A stretch of 16,102 nucleotides of DNA from an uncultured Clostridia bacterium (GCA_937896665.1 CALBNS010000056.1:1-16102); one strand, 5' to 3'. Positions 7,542-15,796 are shown, counted from the first letter of the stretch. The notes: generated by a model from the letters alone, not told the origin. Translations and numbers: made by a program.

Positions 7542-9308
7542 ATGAAAAGACTAGCAGATTTATTAACGTTAGAATTAGAAGCTGCTTTTGAAAAAGCAGG
7601 ATATGAGAAGAAGTATGCCAAAGTAACACTTTCTAACAGACCGGATTTGTGCGAGTATCAGTGCAACGGAGCTATGGCCGCTGCGAAAGCTTACAAAAAA
7701 GCACCTATTATGATTGCAAATGATGTTGTTGCGCAGCTGCAGGATTGTGCATGTATTGAAAGCATTGAAGCAGTGAATCCGGGATTTATTAATATTGTAT
7801 TAGATACGGAGTTTCTTTTGTCTTATCTCAGAGATATGACAAAAGAAGAAAAATTAGGTGTAGAAGAGCCAAAGAATCCAAAGACAATTATCGTAGATTA
7901 TGGTGGTGCTAATGTTGCAAAACCACTTCATGTAGGACATTTACGCTCAGCGGTAATCGGTGAGTGTGTGAAGCGTCTTGGAAATTTTGTGGGACATAAG
8001 ATGATTGGCGATGTACATCTCGGTGACTGGGGATATCAGATGGGTCTTGTCATTACAGAATTAAAGAAAAGAAAGCCGGATTTAGCATACTTTGATGAAA
8101 GTTTTGAAGGTGGATATCCGGAAGAATCACCATTTACAATTAGTGAATTGGAAGAAATTTATCCGACAGCAAGTGCTTATGCAAAAGAGCATGAAGATTA
8201 TAAGGAAGAAGCATTGCAGGCCACATTCCTTTTACAGAATGGGCATAGAGGCTACACAGCAATCTGGAAACACATTATGAATGTTTCGGTTGCGGATTTG
8301 AAGAAAAATTATGGCGCGTTGAATGTAACTTTTGATTTGTGGAAGGGTGAAGCGGATGCGCAAGCCTATATCCCGGATATGGTTGAATATATGAAAAAAG
8401 AAGGCTATGCTTACGTTGACCAGGGAGCATTAGTTGTCGATGTCAAAGAAGAGACAGATACAAAAGAGATTCCGCCATGTATGATTCTGAAGTCAGACGG
8501 AGCAGCGCTTTATGATACGACAGACCTTGCAACTTTGATTGAACGAGAAAAGCTGTATCAGCCTGATGAAGTAGTTTATGTTGTGGACAAGCGGCAGGAA
8601 CTTCATTTTATTCAGGTATTTCGTTGTGCGAAAAAGACAAAGATTATCAATGAAAATACAGAATTGAAGTTTATTGGTTTTGGAACGATGAATGGAAAAG
8701 ACGGCAAGCCGTTTAAGACAAGGGACGGTGGGGTCATGCGTCTGGAACATTTGATCAATGATATTAATGAAGAAATGTACCAGAAGATTGCTCAGAATCG
8801 TACGATTATAGATGAAGAAGCAAGAAGGACAGCGCGGCAGGTAGGATTATCAGCATTGAAATATGGTGATTTGTCAAATCAGGCAGCGAAAGATTATGTG
8901 TTTGATATTGAACGTTTCAGCTCATTTGAAGGAAATACAGGGCCGTATATTTTATATACGATTGTACGTATTAAATCGATTCTGACAAAATATGCAGAGA
9001 CGGGAAAAACGGTTGATATTTGTGAATTACAGAAAGCAGAGTCGGCTAGTGAGAAGGCATTAATGCTTGAGATATCGAAATTCAATAGTGTAATCGAAAA
9101 TGCGTTTGAAGAACTTGCACCACATAAGATTTGTGCATATATTTATGATTTGGCAAATGCATTTAACCGTTTTTATCATGAAACAAAAATTTTGTCAGAG
9201 GAAAATGAAGTAAGACGTGAAGGCTTTATTGCTCTGCTTTGTATTACGAAAAAAGTGTTAGAGAAATGTATAGATGTGCTTGGATTTGAGGCACCAGAAA
9301 GGATGTAG
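7542..9308 (+). CDS. argS: Arginyl-tRNA synthetase
   Basis: A 588-residue class I aminoacyl-tRNA synthetase that attaches arginine to tRNA-Arg in the cytoplasm. Domains in order: N-terminal Add-1 domain recognising the tRNA (about 1-105), catalytic Rossmann domain with the HIGH-type motif HVGH at residues 130-133, and a C-terminal DALR anticodon-binding helical domain (about 465-588, with FEGNTGPYILY at its start). Instead of canonical KMSKS it has GKPFKTRDG (388-396), a variation common among ArgRS enzymes. The start follows an AGGAGG site at about 7531-7536. It heads the argS-alaX-CPBP cluster, with only two bases separating its stop from the next ATG. Confidence 0.98.
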   Translation: MKRLADLLTLELEAAFEKAGYEKKYAKVTLSNRPDLCEYQCNGAMAAAKAYKKAPIMIANDVVAQLQDCACIESIEAVNPGFINIVLDTEFLLSYLRDMTKEEKLGVEEPKNPKTIIVDYGGANVAKPLHVGHLRSAVIGECVKRLGNFVGHKMIGDVHLGDWGYQMGLVITELKKRKPDLAYFDESFEGGYPEESPFTISELEEIYPTASAYAKEHEDYKEEALQATFLLQNGHRGYTAIWKHIMNVSVADLKKNYGALNVTFDLWKGEADAQAYIPDMVEYMKKEGYAYVDQGALVVDVKEETDTKEIPPCMILKSDGAALYDTTDLATLIEREKLYQPDEVVYVVDKRQELHFIQVFRCAKKTKIINENTELKFIGFGTMNGKDGKPFKTRDGGVMRLEHLINDINEEMYQKIAQNRTIIDEEARRTARQVGLSALKYGDLSNQAAKDYVFDIERFSSFEGNTGPYILYTIVRIKSILTKYAETGKTVDICELQKAESASEKALMLEISKFNSVIENAFEELAPHKICAYIYDLANAFNRFYHETKILSEENEVRREGFIALLCITKKVLEKCIDVLGFEAPERM

Positions 9309-9310
9309 AC

Positions 9311-10498
9311 ATGATACAGAAGTTGTTTTATGAGGACAGCCATATGGTATCATTTGAAGCAAATGTACAATCATGTCGTAAAACAGGGGATTTTTATGAG
9401 GTAGTTCTTGATAGAACTGCCTTTTTTCCTGAGGGCGGCGGTCAATATGCTGACACGGGTGTGATAGATGGTGTCCGTGTTGTGGATGTGCAGGAAAAAG
9501 ACGGAGTGATTTATCATAAGGTATGTCAGGAACTAGAAACTGGCAAAGCTGTGACAGGAACAATTGACTGGCAAGAACGATTTGCGAAGATGCAGCATCA
9601 TTCAGGAGAACATATTGTATCGGGTCTTGTTCACAGTACGTTTGGTTACAGCAATGTGGGATTTCATATGGGAAAAGATGCCGTGACAATGGATTTTGAC
9701 GGTGTGCTTTCGAAAGAACAGTTGAGAGAGATTGAGCGCAAAGCAAATGAAGCAGTAGTGGAGAACCTGCACATTGAAGTGTTATATCCTTCCAGAGAGG
9801 AACTCCTTGCAATTGAATATAGAAGTAAGATTGAAATTGAAGGTCAGGTAAGAATTGTTAGAATTCCGGGGGTTGACACCTGCGCATGCTGTGCACCACA
9901 CGTAAAAAAGACAGGAGAGATTGGTTTGATCAAGCTGATCAACATGCAACATTATAAGGGTGGTGTCCGTATCTCGATGTTATGTGGCTTTGATGCACTT
10001 AGGGATTACACGGAGAAGTCAGAAAGTGTAAGAAATATTTCTATGTTATTATCTGCAAAAGAAAATGAAATTTACGAGGAGGTTCAGCGATTAAAAGAGG
10101 AATTGACAGCGAAGAAAAATCAGATCTCTGAATTACAAGGGAAGCTGCTTTTGGCGAAGGTGGAAAGGCTTCCGATGGGCGAAGAGCTGCTCGTTCTGTT
10201 TGAAGAGGAGTTGGACGGCAATGGGTCACGTGAATTGGTTAATCTCTTGCTGAAAAAGGGAAGTACAGTTGGAGCAGTATTTGCTGGAAATGATACAGAC
10301 GGATACCGGTATGTGATTGGAAGCAGGCAGATGGATACAAGAATGTTTGCAAAGAAACTAAATGAGAGATTTCAAGGCCGCGGAGGCGGTAAACCGGAGA
10401 TGGTGCAGGGCTCGCTTTATGGGGAAGAGGAATCCATTAGAAAGGAAGTAGAAATATGCAGAAAAGAGCTTTTGGACAAATGTTCTGGAGATATTTAA
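9311..10498 (+). CDS. AlaX-type alanyl-tRNA trans-editing hydrolase, long form with DHHA1 domain
   Basis: A 395-residue freestanding homologue of the AlaRS editing module, which hydrolyses tRNA-Ala mischarged with serine or glycine. An AlaRS-like beta-barrel (about 1-90, motif AFFPEGGGQ) precedes the editing core with the zinc ligands His97 and His101 (HSGEH) and the Cys193-x3-His197 pair in a CACCAPH block. A coiled-coil stretch (about 245-275) leads to a DHHA1 domain with the glycine-rich GRGGGKPEMVQG signature. No aminoacylation domain is present, so it is not an alaS fragment; the length fits the AlaX-L group. The ATG at 9311 is two bases after the argS stop with AAAGGA just upstream, so it is almost certainly cotranscribed. 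It overlaps the next gene by 43 bases. Confidence 0.93.
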   Translation: MIQKLFYEDSHMVSFEANVQSCRKTGDFYEVVLDRTAFFPEGGGQYADTGVIDGVRVVDVQEKDGVIYHKVCQELETGKAVTGTIDWQERFAKMQHHSGEHIVSGLVHSTFGYSNVGFHMGKDAVTMDFDGVLSKEQLREIERKANEAVVENLHIEVLYPSREELLAIEYRSKIEIEGQVRIVRIPGVDTCACCAPHVKKTGEIGLIKLINMQHYKGGVRISMLCGFDALRDYTEKSESVRNISMLLSAKENEIYEEVQRLKEELTAKKNQISELQGKLLLAKVERLPMGEELLVLFEEELDGNGSRELVNLLLKKGSTVGAVFAGNDTDGYRYVIGSRQMDTRMFAKKLNERFQGRGGGKPEMVQGSLYGEEESIRKEVEICRKELLDKCSGDI

Positions 10499-11319
10499 GT
10501 CCCTTGATTGTACGGGAAGTGGTTGGATTTATAGTACAGGTTCTGGTTATTGCAATCTATGCGAGTATTAAGACACCGGAATTAGTGCATAACGTTACTA
10601 CAATGGAAGATATGATGAATCAATCCATTCAAATGACAAATGATGTTTTGATTAAGTACATGACGGAGATTACTGCCATCGTTTCGATGGCATCATTACC
10701 AGTCTTTGTATGGATGATGCGAAAAGACCGAAAAGAAGAGTTGACTATAGGATTTTCCATGGATTGGAAAGTGTCATGGAAAAAATATTTTTTAGTGGCG
10801 GGAATTAGTATCCCTCTGGCAATTGGACTAAATAATATCCTGATTCTCAGCGAAATTGGTGCACAGAGTGAGGCATATCAGCAGACAACAGCAATTTTAT
10901 ATTCCCCACCATTTCCAATGCAGTTACTGTGTGTGGGAATTATAATTCCGATTGTGGAGGAAATGATGTTTCGAGGACTGATTTACCGAAGGAAAAGGGT
11001 GGAGTCGTCTATGAAGCGTGCGATGCTGTTTTCGGCTGTATTCTTTGGAATTTATCACGGAAACGTGGTACAGATGATTTATGGGTTTATCTCTGGTTTG
11101 ATGCTAGCATATCTCTATGAAAAATTCGGTTCATTGAAAGCACCGATATTAGCTCATATTTTTATGAATGTGACAGCTTGTATACTCACAGAAATTGATG
11201 GTTTTACCTGGATGTTTGCGCATCCGATGCGGATGGGTATTATCACTGTAGTGTGCGCAGCACTTGCTTCGTCTATGTTTGTATTGATTCACGGAATAAG
11301 ATATAGTGCGGTGGAATAA
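10456..11319 (+). CDS. CPBP family intramembrane metalloprotease
   Basis: A 287-residue membrane protein of the CPBP (Abi/Rce1-like) family, which cleaves substrates within the membrane. All three motifs are present: Glu168-Glu169-x3-Arg173 (EEMMFR), Phe197-x3-His201 (FFGIYH) and His234-x3-Asn238 (HIFMN), so it is likely catalytically competent. About eight hydrophobic segments are visible. The start ATG lies 43 bases inside alaX in another frame and is preceded by AGGA within alaX, suggesting translational coupling. In other bacteria members process CAAX-like proteins or provide bacteriocin self-immunity; no bacteriocin gene is nearby, so the substrate is unknown. Confidence 0.92.
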   Translation: MQKRAFGQMFWRYLSPLIVREVVGFIVQVLVIAIYASIKTPELVHNVTTMEDMMNQSIQMTNDVLIKYMTEITAIVSMASLPVFVWMMRKDRKEELTIGFSMDWKVSWKKYFLVAGISIPLAIGLNNILILSEIGAQSEAYQQTTAILYSPPFPMQLLCVGIIIPIVEEMMFRGLIYRRKRVESSMKRAMLFSAVFFGIYHGNVVQMIYGFISGLMLAYLYEKFGSLKAPILAHIFMNVTACILTEIDGFTWMFAHPMRMGIITVVCAALASSMFVLIHGIRYSAVE

Positions 11320-11342
11320 TGTCAATGAGATTACAACATAAT

Positions 11343-11359
11343 TGTTACAAATATGTTAA
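11343..11359 (+). promoter_or_regulatory. WalR/YycF-type binding box
   Basis: TGTTAC (11343-11348), a five-base spacer and TGTTAA (11354-11359) match the WalR consensus TGTWAH-N5-TGTWAH exactly. The box sits 6 bases upstream of the -35 element, at about -58 to -42 from the predicted start, a suitable position for activation. In Bacillus, WalR activates wall hydrolase genes such as cwlO and lytE, and the gene here is of that type. Confidence 0.7.
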
Positions 11360-11365
11360 AAAATA

Positions 11366-11394
11366 TTGCAAATAGAGGTGCGTTCTTGTATAAT
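11366..11394 (+). promoter_or_regulatory. Promoter of the first NlpC/P60 gene
   Basis: TTGCAA (11366-11371), a 17-base spacer and a perfect TATAAT (11389-11394). The -10 lies within a perfect 10-bp inverted repeat (11386-11395 with 11408-11417, 12-base centre) that could act as an operator or as a hairpin at the start of the transcript. Confidence 0.8.
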
Positions 11395-11440
11395 AGTTCT
11401 AAGTACGTATTATACAAATTGAGATTGGGTTAGGTGACTT

Positions 11441-12457
11441 ATGAAAATAATTAGAAAGACACTGATTGTATCGTTATTGGTAAGTTCTACAATTGCAACC
11501 TCCGTATTTGCCGCACCTTCGGTAAATGAATTGAAAGATGGGAAAGCTGTGGCACAGCAGGAGATGCAGGAATTAGAAAATCAGTTGGACAGCCTTGTAA
11601 AAAAGATTAATAATTTAGAGATAGAGATGGTAGAGACAGGTAAGGCTGTCATTGAAGCAACAGAAGATTTGGAACAAGCAGAGATAAAAGAAAAAGAACA
11701 ATACGAAGCAGCGAAGAGATGTATTATTGCGATGTATGAGAATGGCAGTAATGCTTTGATGAGATCTGTTTTTGAAACGGGAAGTATTGCCGATATGCTA
11801 AAGAGAGCAGAAACAGTACAGGCAATTCATACATATGAGAAAGAACAGTTACAAGCATATATAGAAACAAAGCAAAAAGTTGCTGAATTAAAGATGAGCC
11901 TGGAAGAAGATATGGAAAGAATGGAGGCCATGCAGGCAGATTATGCGGACGAAAAAAAGAGTCTGGACAGAATGATTGTCGATAAAACGGATGAAATCGA
12001 AGACTTTGAGGCTAAGATTCAGGATGCTTTGGCAGCGGTCGAGGAAGAAAGAAGACAGCAGAGTGCTCAAAGCAACCATAATGGTAATGTAAGTAATGGT
12101 TATGTACCGCCATCAGGTACTGGTGGCGGACAAGCGATTGTGAATGCGGCATACCAGTATCTTGGCGTTCCATACGTGTGGGGTGGTGCCAGTTCCAGTG
12201 GTGTGGATTGTTCCGGTCTGGTATTATTGGCACATAAAGTAATCGGTGTGAACCTATCTCATTATTCAGGCTCACAAGGGAGCGGCGGAAAGAGAATTGC
12301 CAGTATGGCTGAAGCACTTCCGGGTGACGTTGTGTGTTATGTAGGACACGTTGGAATCTATCTTGGTGGTGGACAGATGATTCATGCACCACAGGAAGGC
12401 GATGTGGTACGTGTGGTCAATGTATACGGTTCGCCATGGTTTAGAAGATATTGGTAA
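11441..12457 (+). CDS. Secreted CwlO-like NlpC/P60 peptidoglycan endopeptidase (copy 1)
   Basis: A 338-residue exported wall hydrolase. A signal peptide (about 1-25, basic MKIIRK, hydrophobic core, ending VFAAP) precedes a long coiled coil (about 28-205) like those of CwlO and PcsB, which couple to FtsEX. A short Ser/Asn/Gly linker leads to a C-terminal NlpC/P60 domain (about 228-338) with the triad Cys257 (DCSG), His303 (GHVGIY) and His315 (HAP), plus the family motif PYVWGG. Such enzymes cut the D-Glu to diamino acid bond in stem peptides during wall elongation or cell separation. It has its own promoter with a WalR-type box. The ribosome binding site (GGTTAGGTG, about 11428-11436) is modest. 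A paralogue follows directly. Confidence 0.94.
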   Translation: MKIIRKTLIVSLLVSSTIATSVFAAPSVNELKDGKAVAQQEMQELENQLDSLVKKINNLEIEMVETGKAVIEATEDLEQAEIKEKEQYEAAKRCIIAMYENGSNALMRSVFETGSIADMLKRAETVQAIHTYEKEQLQAYIETKQKVAELKMSLEEDMERMEAMQADYADEKKSLDRMIVDKTDEIEDFEAKIQDALAAVEEERRQQSAQSNHNGNVSNGYVPPSGTGGGQAIVNAAYQYLGVPYVWGGASSSGVDCSGLVLLAHKVIGVNLSHYSGSQGSGGKRIASMAEALPGDVVCYVGHVGIYLGGGQMIHAPQEGDVVRVVNVYGSPWFRRYW

Positions 12458-12571
12458 GTATTTGATGAAATAAAAACCGCTTTTATCGTAACTCATAATA
12501 TGATAACATAGATAATAATGAGAAAATTTTTGGGGATAATCTATTACACAGGAAAAAGAAAGGGGAGCCGT

Positions 12572-13735
12572 ATGATAAAATTTAGAAAAGCACTGATTTT
12601 GACAATGGCAACAACATTACTGATTACTTCAACTGCAGTTGCAGCACCGGATGTAAATGGATTGGAAAATCAGAAGAATGAGGCACAGCAGCAGGTTGAA
12701 TCGCTTCAGCGGGAATTCACGCAAATCATGTCTAAAATGAATGAGACAGAAGCTCGGATGGTTGAGACTGGAGAGGAAATTCTTCAGGCAACAGAAGATT
12801 TGCAGGTTGCTCAGGAGCAGGAACAACAGCAATACGAGGAAGTAAAACGTTGTATTGTTGCAATGTATGAGAATGGGAATAATAATATGCTTCATTCAAT
12901 CCTGGAATCAGGCAGTATTGCAGATATATTAAAACGTGTAGAGGCAGTACAGGCAATCCACACTTATGAGACAGACAGGCTTCAGACCTATATTGAGACA
13001 AAGAAAAAGATTGCAGGACTTAAGGAAGATTTAGAAGAAGAGATGAAAAATCTGGAAACATTACAGGCAGATTTCCAAGTACAGAAGACAACACTTTCGG
13101 AAAAGATTTCACAAAAGCAGGCTGAAGTTGAAGATTTAGAATCGCAGATTGCAGAAGCAGCGAGAAAGGCAGCGGAGGAAGCTGCTAGAAAGGCTGAAGA
13201 AGAGAGAAGACGAAAGGAAGAACAAGAGAGAAAACGAAGAGAAGAAGAGAAAGCCAAAAATAATCAGAACTCTTCAGGAAATAATAGTTCAAGCAATAAT
13301 AGTTCAAGCAATAATAGTTCAGGAAGCGGTAGTTCGGGAAGCAGTAGTTCTGGCGGAAGCACAAATGTGGGAACAGGAGATCGAAGTGTAGGTAATGCGA
13401 TTGTGAGTGCGGCGAGAAGTTACATAGGTGTTCCTTATGTATGGGGAGGAACCAGCTATAGTGGTATTGACTGTTCAGGACTCACTCAGGCGGCGCACCG
13501 GGCAGTAGGTATTCCCATTTCGCGTGTGTCCTCTTCGCAGGCGGTAGGCGGCAAAAGGATTGCAAGCCTGGAAGAAGCACTTCCGGGAGATATCATCTGT
13601 TATCCGGGACACGTTGCAATTTACATAGGCAATTACAGAGTCATTCATGCACCGACATTTGGACAGAATGTAAAAGAAGCCAGCGTATATATGGGAGCTT
13701 CCCAGCCTATTACAGCAATTCGCAGATATTGGTAA
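12572..13735 (+). CDS. Secreted CwlO-like NlpC/P60 peptidoglycan endopeptidase (copy 2)
   Basis: A 387-residue paralogue of the preceding gene: signal peptide (MIKFRKALILTMATTLLI, cleavage near VAAPD), coiled coil (about 30-225), a basic/acidic helix (many AARKAEEE- and RRKEE-type units), a low-complexity Ser/Asn/Gly linker (about 230-270) and an NlpC/P60 domain (about 275-387) with Cys301, His347 and His359. The coiled coils share short blocks such as MYENG and GSIAD, which shows duplication. I placed the start at 12572 because AGGGGAG (12561-12567) is next to it and the protein then begins with a proper signal peptide; the in-frame ATG at 12518 would add 18 residues before it. No clear promoter or WalR box was found in the 114-base gap, so it may be read through from copy 1. 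Likely role: wall remodelling or division. Confidence 0.93.
   Translation: MIKFRKALILTMATTLLITSTAVAAPDVNGLENQKNEAQQQVESLQREFTQIMSKMNETEARMVETGEEILQATEDLQVAQEQEQQQYEEVKRCIVAMYENGNNNMLHSILESGSIADILKRVEAVQAIHTYETDRLQTYIETKKKIAGLKEDLEEEMKNLETLQADFQVQKTTLSEKISQKQAEVEDLESQIAEAARKAAEEAARKAEEERRRKEEQERKRREEEKAKNNQNSSGNNSSSNNSSSNNSSGSGSSGSSSSGGSTNVGTGDRSVGNAIVSAARSYIGVPYVWGGTSYSGIDCSGLTQAAHRAVGIPISRVSSSQAVGGKRIASLEEALPGDIICYPGHVAIYIGNYRVIHAPTFGQNVKEASVYMGASQPITAIRRYW
13280..13324 (+). repeat. Three 15-base tandem repeats in the linker of NlpC/P60 copy 2
   Basis: Copies of AATAATAGTTCAAGC start at 13280 and 13295, and a variant ending in AGGA starts at 13310. Each unit encodes Asn-Asn-Ser-Ser-Ser/Gly. 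Because the unit is a multiple of three, slippage would change linker length without shifting the frame. Confidence 0.85.
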
Positions 13736-13743
13736 GAAAATAC

Positions 13744-13773
13744 TTGCAAACGTGGCAGCGCATATGATATACT
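13744..13773 (+). promoter_or_regulatory. rpsB promoter with extended -10
   Basis: TTGCAA (13744-13749), an 18-base spacer and TATACT (13768-13773) preceded by TGA (13765-13767). The transcription start would be near 13780, giving a leader of about 115 bases. Confidence 0.7.
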
Positions 13774-13779
13774 ACTGAC

Positions 13780-13894
13780 GTTGCAAAAAAACACATATAT
13801 GGTTATCCTTGCAGGTGCCTGATTTCCTAAGACGCGGGGAAGGGTTGCAAGGCGTGAAGTATATGGAAGTAAAAACCAAATGGAGGAAAAACAA
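13780..13894 (+). promoter_or_regulatory. Structured rpsB leader, candidate S2-binding autoregulatory RNA
   Basis: An outer stem pairs CCTTGCA (13807-13813) with TGCAAGG (13846-13852). Inside it, 13818-13820 plus 13823-13827 pair with 13837-13841 plus 13842-13844, with a GA bulge and a loop 13828-13836. The nested fold lies between the promoter and the ribosome binding site (GGAGG, 13882-13886). Ribosomal protein S2 represses rpsB-tsf through its leader in other bacteria; here this is an inference from position and fold. Confidence 0.5.
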
Positions 13895-14644
13895 ATGAGC
13901 GTTATTTCAATGAAACAATTATTAGAAGCAGGTGTTCACTTTGGACATCAGACAAGAAGATGGAACCCTAAGATGGCTGAGTACATCTACACAGAGAGAA
14001 ATGGTATCTACATCATCGACTTACAGAAATCAGTTGGTAAAGTAGACGAAGCTTACAAGGCAATCTCTGATATCGCAGCTGAAGGTGGTACAATTCTTTT
14101 TGTTGGTACAAAGAAACAAGCTCAGGATGCTGTTAAGACAGAAGCTGAACGTTGTGGAATGTACTATGTAAATGAAAGATGGTTAGGTGGTATGCTCACT
14201 AACTTCAAGACAATCCAAAGCAGAATTGCTCGTTTAAAAGATATCGAGAGAATGTCAGAAGACGGTACATTTGATGTATTACCTAAGAAGGAAGTTATCG
14301 CACTTAAAAAAGAGTGGGAAAAACTTGAAAAGAACTTAGGCGGTATCAAAGATATGAAGAAAGCTCCGGATGCAATCTTTGTAGTTGACCCTAAGAAAGA
14401 AAAGATTTGCGTACAAGAAGCACACACATTAGGAATTCCGTTGATTGGTATTGCTGATACTAACTGTGATCCGGAAGAATTAGATTACGTAATTCCAGGT
14501 AATGATGATGCAATCAGAGCTGTTAAGTTAATCGTTGCTAAGATGGCTGATGCGGTAATCGAAGCTAACCAAGGCGAAACAGGAGCTGAAGAAGTATACG
14601 AAGAAGTTGCAGAAGAAGCAGTAGAAGCAGCTGAAGAAGCGTAA
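13895..14644 (+). CDS. rpsB: 30S ribosomal protein S2
   Basis: A 249-residue S2, which binds the 30S head-body junction near S1 or the mRNA exit side. It has the classic N-terminus MSVISMKQLLEAGVHFGHQ followed by TRRWNPKMAEYIY, NERWLGGMLTNFKT, and DAIFVVDPKKE with GIADTNCDPEE near the end, then an acidic Glu/Ala-rich tail. The start is ATG 13895; an in-frame ATG at 13880 contains the GGAGG site itself in its next codons and is not the start. The gene is followed by tsf, the usual partner, after a terminator-like hairpin. Confidence 0.98.
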   Translation: MSVISMKQLLEAGVHFGHQTRRWNPKMAEYIYTERNGIYIIDLQKSVGKVDEAYKAISDIAAEGGTILFVGTKKQAQDAVKTEAERCGMYYVNERWLGGMLTNFKTIQSRIARLKDIERMSEDGTFDVLPKKEVIALKKEWEKLEKNLGGIKDMKKAPDAIFVVDPKKEKICVQEAHTLGIPLIGIADTNCDPEELDYVIPGNDDAIRAVKLIVAKMADAVIEANQGETGAEEVYEEVAEEAVEAAEEA

Positions 14645-14659
14645 TATTTTAAACATGAG

Positions 14660-14692
14660 TGCTTCAGCCTGATACGGGTTGAAGCATTTTTA
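14660..14692 (+). terminator. Hairpin terminator or attenuator between rpsB and tsf
   Basis: A 10-bp stem with one G-U pair (14660-14669 with 14677-14686) around a TGATACG loop is followed by TTTTTA. It lies in the 102-base gap and would reduce tsf transcription relative to rpsB, which fits the lower need for EF-Ts. Confidence 0.8.
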
Positions 14693-14746
14693 GTAGAAAC
14701 TTTATTCTATGAAAGAAACAATATACAATGATGGAGGGAAATTATC

Positions 14747-15682
14747 ATGGCAGTTACAGCAAAGATGGTAAAAGAATTAAGAGAAATGACAGGCGCAGGT
14801 ATGATGGACTGTAAAAAAGCTCTTAATGAATCAAACGGCGATATGGACGCAGCAATTGAATACTTAAGAAAGAACGGCGAAGCAAAAGCTGTTAAAAAAG
14901 CAGGACGTATTGCAGCAGAAGGTCTTGTTATGGCTGATGTTAAGGGCGATAACGTAGCAGCAATCGTTGAAGTTAACTCAGAGACTGACTTCGTTGCTAA
15001 AAATGCGGAATTCCAGGGATTCGTAAAAGCAGTTGTTAATCAGGCATTAGCTACAGAAAACACAGATATGGATGCATTTATGGCTGAGGCTTGGAATGAA
15101 GATGCAAGCAAAACAGTAAATGAAGCGTTAACAGAAAAAATTGCTGTTATCGGAGAAAAACTCAGCATCAGAAGATTTGAAAAAGTTTTGATCAATAATG
15201 GTACAGTAGTATCTTATATCCACGGTGGCGGAAGAATTGGTGTTTTAGTTGTTGCTGAAACAGCAGTTGTTAATGACGAAATAAAAACTGCCCTTAAGAA
15301 TGTAGCTATGCAGGTTGCAGCTTTAAGTGCAAAGTATGTAAGCCAGGCAGATGTTGATGCTGATTACATTGCACATGAAAGAGAAATCATCCTTGCTCAG
15401 ATTATGAACGATCCTAAAGAATCACAAAAACCAGAAAAAGTTATCAATGGTATGGTTATGGGACGTATCAACAAACAGATGAAAGAAATCTGCTTGTTAG
15501 ATCAGGTTTATGTAAAAGCAGAAGATGGAAAACAATCTGTTGCTAAATACCTTGAAGAAGTTGGAAAAGCTAACGGTACAACAATTACTGTTAAGAACTT
15601 TATTCGTTTCGAAACAGGTGAAGGACTTGAAAAGAAAAATGAAGACTTCGCAGCAGAAGTTGCAGCACAGATGGGCAATTAA
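14747..15682 (+). CDS. tsf: Elongation factor Ts
   Basis: A 311-residue nucleotide exchange factor that releases GDP from EF-Tu. The N-terminal UBA-like domain has the signature LREMTGAGMMDCKKAL (residues about 11-26), followed by the core motif SETDFVAKN that contacts the EF-Tu nucleotide site, and the C-terminal subdomain. The length is normal. GGAGGG at 14733-14738 lies 8 bases before ATG. It is probably cotranscribed with rpsB through the intervening hairpin. In many relatives pyrH follows closely; here no gene is seen in the next 420 bases. Confidence 0.98.
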   Translation: MAVTAKMVKELREMTGAGMMDCKKALNESNGDMDAAIEYLRKNGEAKAVKKAGRIAAEGLVMADVKGDNVAAIVEVNSETDFVAKNAEFQGFVKAVVNQALATENTDMDAFMAEAWNEDASKTVNEALTEKIAVIGEKLSIRRFEKVLINNGTVVSYIHGGGRIGVLVVAETAVVNDEIKTALKNVAMQVAALSAKYVSQADVDADYIAHEREIILAQIMNDPKESQKPEKVINGMVMGRINKQMKEICLLDQVYVKAEDGKQSVAKYLEEVGKANGTTITVKNFIRFETGEGLEKKNEDFAAEVAAQMGN

Positions 15683-15746
15683 TTTATCAATCGTAGGACT
15701 GATAAAAAGCGAATTAAATAGCGTATTTAAGCGGTTTCTGGCTATT

Positions 15747-15775
15747 TTGACAAGTGTTATAAACTACTGTAAAAT
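15747..15775 (+). promoter_or_regulatory. Near-consensus sigma-A promoter downstream of tsf
   Basis: A perfect TTGACA (15747-15752), a 17-base spacer and TAAAAT (15770-15775). No open reading frame with a ribosome binding site starts just downstream; the next landmark is the terminator at 15898. Confidence 0.65.
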
Positions 15776-15796
15776 CTCGCAAAATATCGTGCTATT

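Noticed and set aside
8703..8729. Loss of the KMSKS motif in ArgRS as a sign of inactivity
   Set aside because: Many functional ArgRS enzymes lack canonical KMSKS and use a substitute; the rest of the protein is intact.
13880..13894. Upstream in-frame ATG as the rpsB start
   Set aside because: The codons after it are the Shine-Dalgarno sequence of the true start at 13895, where the conserved S2 N-terminus begins.
15683..15706. Terminator directly after tsf
   Set aside because: The 7-bp AT-only stem with a 10-base loop has no T-run; the convincing terminator is at 15898-15939.
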